From: Amycolatopsis thermophila
GTDB lineage: Bacteria > Actinomycetota > Actinomycetes > Mycobacteriales > Pseudonocardiaceae
Direction of reading: 5' to 3'
Assembly (NCBI RefSeq): GCF_030814215.1
Contig: NZ_JAUSUT010000001.1
Span: forward strand, 2,356,001-2,420,000
Length of the DNA: 64,000 nt
Made by a program: the position numbers and the translations under genes
Shown: piece after piece, positions 60,273 to 64,000 of the stretch
Layout of the letters: each line of letters begins with the position of its first letter
Position numbering within the stretch: the first letter of the stretch is position 1
Notes under the pieces: generated by a model
Told to the model about the DNA's origin: nothing
The model's database searches: none
The model's input: only the letters and a program-made list of their open reading frames with translations

Positions 60273-61337
60273 ATGACCTACCCACCGCAGCCGGGACAGC
60301 CGGATTACGGGCAGCAACCAGATCCGTACGGCCAGCAGCAGCCGGGCGGCTACCCCCAGTCCGGGGGTTTTCCGCAGCAGGGTGGGCAGTACGGCGGCCA
60401 GCAGTACCCGGGGCAGCAGCCCTACGGCCAGCCGGAGTACGGCCAGCAGCCCGGGTACGGACAGCAGCCGGGCTACGGCCAGCAGTACCCGGGTTACGAC
60501 CCGAACTACCCGCAGACGGCGCAGTTCGGCTACGGCGCGCCGCCGCCCGGTGGCGGGGGCTCGAAGAAGGGGCTGTGGATCGGCCTGTCGGTCGGTCTCG
60601 TCGTCGTGCTGGCGGCGCTGGGCATCACCGGGTTCTGGGTGCCGGGTTTCTTCCTCGGCGACGACAAGGGCTCCGGTCCGCAGGCGGTCGCGCAGCAGGT
60701 GATCGACGGGATCAGGGCGCACGACAAGACGGCTCTGACCGCGTTGAAGTGCGCGGACGCCGACCGGTCGGTGCAGAGCGCGATCGACGACGTCAACGAC
60801 GTCGACTCGATCACGATGGGCCAGGTCAAGGAGACCGGCGACACCGCGACCGTCGACTTCACCGCCAAGGCCGGCGACAGCACCATCGACGGTGTCGGCA
60901 ACCTGGCCAAGGAGAACGGCAAGTGGTGCTGGAAGGACCTGGGCGAGCGCGAGGACACGACCTCGACGCGGAGCTCGTCGTCGCGCAGCCGCAGCAGCTC
61001 GTCCGAGCCGACCTCGTCGTCCACCAGCGGCGGCGGTGGCAGCGGCGGCGCCGCGGGCAAGGCGATGGTCGAGGACTTCCTCCGCAAGATGGCCTCCGGT
61101 GACGTGGCCGGCGTCTCGGCGCTGGTCTGCTCCGACGCGACGCAGGACAACAAGGACGACGCCCGCGAGGCGGCCGAGAAGCGCGCCAACGTGACGCCGA
61201 CCTACGACAACGCCAGCGACAGCATGGTGTCCGGCGACCTGACCGGCACCCAGCAGGGGGAGCAGGTCACGGGCCTGTTCTTCGCGGAGAACTTCGACGG
61301 CGAGGGCTTCTGCGTCTCGGTCTTCGGCGTGTTCTGA
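60273..61337 (+). CDS. YGQQP-repeat membrane-anchored protein
   Basis: This 354-residue protein has about 85 residues of Gly/Tyr/Gln/Pro-rich repeats (YGQQP, YGQPE, GYGQQPGY), one membrane segment (GLWIGLSVGLVVVLAALGIT), and two external domains joined by a Ser/Gly linker. The external domains are alpha+beta modules of the DUF4878-like kind (AQQVIDGIRAHDKTALTALK, and later VEDFLRKMASGDVAGVSALV). Each has a Cys pair. Such proteins are common in actinobacterial envelopes; function unknown. ATG 60273 follows AGGAAGG. Confidence 0.8.
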   Translation: MTYPPQPGQPDYGQQPDPYGQQQPGGYPQSGGFPQQGGQYGGQQYPGQQPYGQPEYGQQPGYGQQPGYGQQYPGYDPNYPQTAQFGYGAPPPGGGGSKKGLWIGLSVGLVVVLAALGITGFWVPGFFLGDDKGSGPQAVAQQVIDGIRAHDKTALTALKCADADRSVQSAIDDVNDVDSITMGQVKETGDTATVDFTAKAGDSTIDGVGNLAKENGKWCWKDLGEREDTTSTRSSSSRSRSSSSEPTSSSTSGGGGSGGAAGKAMVEDFLRKMASGDVAGVSALVCSDATQDNKDDAREAAEKRANVTPTYDNASDSMVSGDLTGTQQGEQVTGLFFAENFDGEGFCVSVFGVF

Positions 61338-61357
61338 CGCCTGCTCGGTTTCGGTGG

Positions 61358-61388
61358 AACGGCCCGGCGCTTTCGGCGCCGGGCCGTT
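61358..61388. terminator. Hairpin terminator
   Basis: AACGGCCCGGCGC and GCGCCGGGCCGTT form a perfect 13-bp stem with a 5-base loop between two convergent genes, serving both. Confidence 0.85.
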
Positions 61389-61413
61389 CTCGTGCTGACC
61401 GATGCGGTCGGGC

Positions 61414-61992
61414 TCAGCGTCCTCGGCTGCCGAGGCCGGGCCGGCGCGGGCGCATGATCATCGCCGCCACGTGGTACGTGCACGGCGCCGCCGAGCGGTT
61501 GGCGTAGGAGAGCGTGACGTCGGCCGCCAGGTAGAGCGAATCGCCCTCGGCGAGGGTCAGGACGTCGTCGTCGACGGTCAGGGTCAGGGTTCCCGACTGC
61601 ACGACGATGAACTCGTGCGAGCCCGCCGCGTAGGGCGGGTACGTGCCGGCCTCGCAGCCGGGTGGCAGGGTCGAGCGGATCCACTCGAAGTTCACGCCCG
61701 GCACGACCGGCGTGAGGATCGTCCGCTGCCAGCCGCCCGGCTCGTCCACCACCTCCTGTTCCGCGGCCCGGCGCACCACCATCCGCACCGGCTCGGTGAG
61801 CAGCTCGGTGAGCGGCACCCCCAGCCCGTCGGCGATGTGGTCGAGCACCACCACCGTCGGCGCCTTCGCCCCGCGCTCCACCGCGGACAACATGCTGACG
61901 CTGACCGACGACCGGTCGGCGAGCGTCTGCAGCGTCAGCCCGCGATCCGCCCGCGCCGCTTGAATGCGCCGGCCCAGCGCGCCCAGATCCAT
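61414..61992 (-). CDS. XRE-cupin transcriptional regulator
   Basis: This 192-residue regulator has an N-terminal HTH (LGRRIQAARADRGLTLQTLA, then SSVSVSMLSAVERGAKAPTV) and a C-terminal cupin (EAGTYPPYAAGSHEFIVVQS and later LAEGDSLYLAADVTLSYANR). Cupin-XRE regulators sense small metabolites. ATG 61992 lies 8 bp inside the promoter region and is divergent from the GNAT gene. The shared TCCTATAGT repeats are its likely operators. Confidence 0.88.
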   Translation of the reverse strand: MDLGALGRRIQAARADRGLTLQTLADRSSVSVSMLSAVERGAKAPTVVVLDHIADGLGVPLTELLTEPVRMVVRRAAEQEVVDEPGGWQRTILTPVVPGVNFEWIRSTLPPGCEAGTYPPYAAGSHEFIVVQSGTLTLTVDDDVLTLAEGDSLYLAADVTLSYANRSAAPCTYHVAAMIMRPRRPGLGSRGR

Positions 61993-61993
61993 G

Positions 61994-62025
61994 TATCCTA
62001 TAGTAGTGTCAGATTCTCCTATAGT
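61994..62025. promoter_or_regulatory. Overlapping divergent leaderless promoters with direct repeats
   Basis: TCCTATAGT occurs at 61996-62004 and again at 62017-62025, 21 bp (two turns) apart. On the plus strand TATCCT (61994-61999) lies 6 bp before GTG 62006. On the minus strand TACTAT (62000-62005) lies 7 bp before ATG 61992. Both start codons and both -10 boxes thus fall inside about 20 bp. Confidence 0.6.
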
Positions 62026-62518
62026 GAAATCGGCGAGCCGGGCGGACCTGCCCGCCATCGCCGGGATCTACGCGGAGTACGTGCTGACCAGCACGGCGAC
62101 GTTCGAGCTGACCCCACCCGACCTGTCCGAGTGGACCCGCCGCTTCACCGCGATCACCGGAGCCGGCCTGCCGTTTCTCGCGGCCGAAGTGGACGGACGG
62201 ATCGCGGGGTACGCGTACTGCGCGCCGTGGAAGACCCGCCCGGCCTACCGGCTCACCGCGGAGAACTCGATCTACCTGGCACCCTGGGCGACGGGCCGCG
62301 GGCTGGGCGGTGTCCTGCTCGACGCGCTCCTCGAGCACTGCCGCGAGGCCGGGATCCGCGAGGTGATCGCCGTGATCGCGGACCCGGAGCGCAACACCGC
62401 CTCCCCCGCCCTGCACCGCCGCCGCGGTTTCGCCGACGCCGGACTGCTGCGCAACGTCGGCTACAAGCACGAGCGCTGGCTGGACACACTTCTGCTGCAG
62501 AAGAGCCTGGTCCCCTAG
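62006..62518 (+). CDS. GNAT acetyltransferase, phosphinothricin acetyltransferase-like
   Basis: This 170-residue GNAT enzyme resembles the Pat/YncA group: AGIYAEYVLTSTATFEL near the N-terminus, FLAAEVDGRIAGYAYCAPWK, RPAYRLTAENSIYLAPWATG and the acetyl-CoA loop GRGLGGVLLDAL, then HRRRGFADAG. Members acetylate phosphinothricin, methionine sulfone/sulfoximine or other amines. GTG 62006 is chosen by the leaderless promoter; GTG 62024 and ATG 61991 are in frame too. It is divergent from the XRE-cupin regulator, which probably represses it. Confidence 0.85.
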   Translation: MSDSPIVKSASRADLPAIAGIYAEYVLTSTATFELTPPDLSEWTRRFTAITGAGLPFLAAEVDGRIAGYAYCAPWKTRPAYRLTAENSIYLAPWATGRGLGGVLLDALLEHCREAGIREVIAVIADPERNTASPALHRRRGFADAGLLRNVGYKHERWLDTLLLQKSLVP

Positions 62519-62519
62519 C

Positions 62520-62525
62520 TACAGT
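62520..62525 (+). promoter_or_regulatory. -10 box of a leaderless promoter (62532 gene)
   Basis: TACAGT lies 6 bp before ATG 62532, starting 1 bp after the GNAT stop codon. Confidence 0.45.
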
Positions 62526-62531
62526 TCCGGC

Positions 62532-63581
62532 ATGCGTGATCGCCAGGCGCCGCTGTTCGTGACGATCCTCGTGGCCGTGGGGCTGCTCATCGCGGTGAGC
62601 GGGTGGCTGCTGACCGACCCGGCGACCACCCGGTCGGACGCCCTGCGCACCGGCGGCCTGGCCAGCGGCGCGGTGATCGCGCTGTACGCGTTGTGGCTCA
62701 ACGACCGCAGGCGCCGCGTCGAGGAGCGGCGCCAGGAAACCGAGCGCGAGCGCCACGAGCTGGAGCTGCTCCGCGCGGAACGCGACCGGGAACGCGTCAC
62801 CGACGAACGCTTCGCCAAGTCGGTGGAACTCCTCGGCTCCGAGGCCGATCAGGTGCGCGTCGGGGCGCTGCACGCGCTCGCCGGCCTGGCCCGCAGCAAC
62901 CCGGAGTACACGCAAACCGTGCTCGACGTGCTCTGCTCCTACCTCCGCCGTCCCTTCCCCCACCCCGGCTTCGGTGACGAGACCGACGAGGCGGAGGCGA
63001 GCCGTGAACAGCAGGTCCGGCTGACGGCGAAGCGCCTCATCCGGCGGTTGCTCCCGCACGTCGCCACACCCGGCGCGCCCGTCTACGACCTCGACCTGAC
63101 CGGGGCCAGGGTGACCCGCCTGAACCTGTCCGATCGCGTGGTCGGTCAGCTGCTGCTGGAGAACGCCGAACTCCAGCACGTCACGCAGTTCGCCGGGACC
63201 CGGTTCGGCAAGCGCGCGTACTTCACCGGCGTCCGGCCGGGCGACGGGATCTACCTGGGCGGTGCCGAGTTCGAGGACACCGTCGTTTTCCTGGGGATGT
63301 GCTCCGAGCACGACCTCGTGCTCGACGGCGCCCGCTTCCGCCGTGACGTCAGCTTCGCCGGCGCGGAGCTGGCGGGGCGCGTGTCGCTGCACGACGCGGT
63401 CGTGGAGGGCGGTCTGTACCTGTCGGGGGCCCGGTTCGGCGGGGACGTGGACTTCCGGCTGGCCCGCGAGCCCGTCACGGTCGACTTCGCCGGCGTCGAG
63501 GTCGACCAGGCGCGGGATGTCCGGCTTCCCGCGACCTGGTCGCTCGAACCGGCGGCCGAGGGCCGCGCCACGCTCGTGTGA
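62532..63581 (+). CDS. Membrane protein with pentapeptide-like repeat tail
   Basis: This 349-residue protein has two membrane segments near the N-terminus (TILVAVGLLIAVSGWLLTD; ALRTGGLASGAVIALYALWL), a charged coiled-coil stretch (EERRQETERERHELELLRAE), a helical domain of about 80 residues, and a C-terminal run of pentapeptide-like repeats (GARVTRLNLS, AELQHVTQFAGTRF, ARFRRDVSFAGAEL). It looks like the family of actinobacterial pentapeptide-repeat membrane proteins; function unknown. It is probably leaderless. Confidence 0.82.
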   Translation: MRDRQAPLFVTILVAVGLLIAVSGWLLTDPATTRSDALRTGGLASGAVIALYALWLNDRRRRVEERRQETERERHELELLRAERDRERVTDERFAKSVELLGSEADQVRVGALHALAGLARSNPEYTQTVLDVLCSYLRRPFPHPGFGDETDEAEASREQQVRLTAKRLIRRLLPHVATPGAPVYDLDLTGARVTRLNLSDRVVGQLLLENAELQHVTQFAGTRFGKRAYFTGVRPGDGIYLGGAEFEDTVVFLGMCSEHDLVLDGARFRRDVSFAGAELAGRVSLHDAVVEGGLYLSGARFGGDVDFRLAREPVTVDFAGVEVDQARDVRLPATWSLEPAAEGRATLV

Positions 63582-63584
63582 ACC

Positions 63585-64000
63585 TCAGTCGAACAGGGCG
63601 GGCAGCGTGCCCTCGAAGGCCTCGCGCAGTTCTTCGAAGCCGAAGGTCGCCACGCCCTGGATCTCCAGGCCGCCCGCCTCCGGGTCCACCACGCCGGCCT
63701 TGCGCCACGGCAGGCCGCGCGCGCTGCACATCTCGGTGAACCGCAGCTCCTCCGTCCGCGGCACCGCGACCAGCACCCGCCCGGTCGATTCCGAGAACAG
63801 CTGCACGAACGGGTCCGCGTCCTCGTCCAGCAGGGCCCGCGCGCCGCACTGGCCGATCAGCACCATCTCCACCAGCGCCTGCGCCAGACCGCCGTCGGAC
63901 AGGTCGTGCGCGGCCGAGATCATCCCGTCCCGCGACCCGGCGACCAGGATCTCCGCCAGCAGCCGCTCGCGCTCCAGGTCGACCTTCGGCGGCAGGCCGC
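63585..64000 (-). CDS. purL: Phosphoribosylformylglycinamidine synthase subunit PurL (C-terminal part)
   Basis: The right edge holds the last 138 or so codons of purL, reading out of the window. Diagnostic stretches are [20 protein letters not shown] and the C-terminal PurL region [20 protein letters not shown], ending GTLPALFD. The enzyme makes FGAM in the fourth step of purine synthesis, just before PurM. The visible frame continues past base 64000 ([17 protein letters not shown] upstream), so the internal Met at 63923 is not the start. Confidence 0.93.
   Translation of the reverse strand, partial: GLPPKVDLERERLLAEILVAGSRDGMISAAHDLSDGGLAQALVEMVLIGQCGARALLDEDADPFVQLFSESTGRVLVAVPRTEELRFTEMCSARGLPWRKAGVVDPEAGGLEIQGVATFGFEELREAFEGTLPALFD

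Noticed and set aside
60300..60530. Short direct repeats near 60.4 kb
   Set aside because: They encode YGQQP-type low-complexity sequence in a membrane protein and are not an array or attachment site.

Overview
This is a GC-rich (about 70% by eye) actinobacterial chromosome segment, most likely from the Pseudonocardiaceae and closest in feel to Amycolatopsis. The evidence is the gene families present (mycothiol synthase MshD, GlnR, DUF3073, PF04672 methyltransferases, a DUF397/XRE-DUF5753 pair, a type VII secretion-associated protein, LCP and LmeA-like envelope proteins), frequent GTG starts, and many apparently leaderless promoters with a TANNNT box 6-7 bp before the start codon. I see about 69 protein-coding genes, no tRNA or rRNA, no insertion sequence, no CRISPR array and no biosynthetic gene cluster. 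Both ends are cut inside genes.

Layout. 1-5.4 kb: a fatty-acid/envelope-lipid module. A thiolase (fadA2-like) is divergent from fabG4 and htdX, with a palindromic operator between them; a TetR regulator and an SCP2-like protein follow. The matching acyl-CoA dehydrogenase (fadE5-like) lies at 15.7-17.5 kb. 5-25.7 kb: mostly single genes, namely an FxsA protein, a PF04672 methyltransferase, an alpha/beta hydrolase, a thioredoxin-NHL protein, a TetR-controlled ABC-2-like membrane protein, an orphan GroES-like protein, a VanW protein, a leucine-rich-repeat protein, an ArsR-SRPBCC pair, a LuxR-type regulator, a Mug-type DNA glycosylase with an overlapping divergent VOC gene, two methyltransferases, a VanZ protein, a secreted 5'-nucleotidase, a flavin reductase-like protein and a GGDEF diguanylate cyclase. 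25.9-29 kb: a 1027-residue LCP enzyme with a very long repetitive cytoplasmic tail.

29-52 kb and beyond is the conserved actinobacterial core that, from memory, parallels M. tuberculosis Rv0803-Rv0821: phoU, pstSCAB, mshD, glnR, lmeA-like, thioredoxin, DUF4395, thiosulfate sulfurtransferase, sseC, a FABP/nitrobindin-like protein, an aminodeoxychorismate lyase-like enzyme, ygfZ, DUF3073, purM, purF and, at the right edge, purL. Inserted in it are a small alarmone synthetase, an RhtA-type exporter, pxpBC, an RsiG-type anti-sigma factor with a c-di-GMP motif, a 3-hydroxyacyl-CoA dehydrogenase, a Gfo/Idh oxidoreductase, a WYL regulator, DinB and VOC proteins and the ribosome-rescue factor arfB. 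PHO boxes precede pstS and phoU. A 27-residue leaderless leader peptide precedes the sulfurtransferase operon.

54-63 kb is accessory: a WhiJ-like XRE-DUF5753/DUF397 set with repeated palindromes, a second PF04672 methyltransferase, an SCP-like protein, a type VII secretion-associated protein, two tandem secreted GH25 muramidases, a YGQQP-repeat membrane protein, a divergent XRE-cupin/GNAT pair with overlapping promoters, and a membrane protein with a pentapeptide-like tail. The points most worth a second look are the sulfur leader peptide, the RsiG protein, the overlapping XRE-cupin/GNAT control region, the WhiJ-like locus, a pstC gene that seems to start at ATT, and a 32-residue leaderless membrane microprotein.
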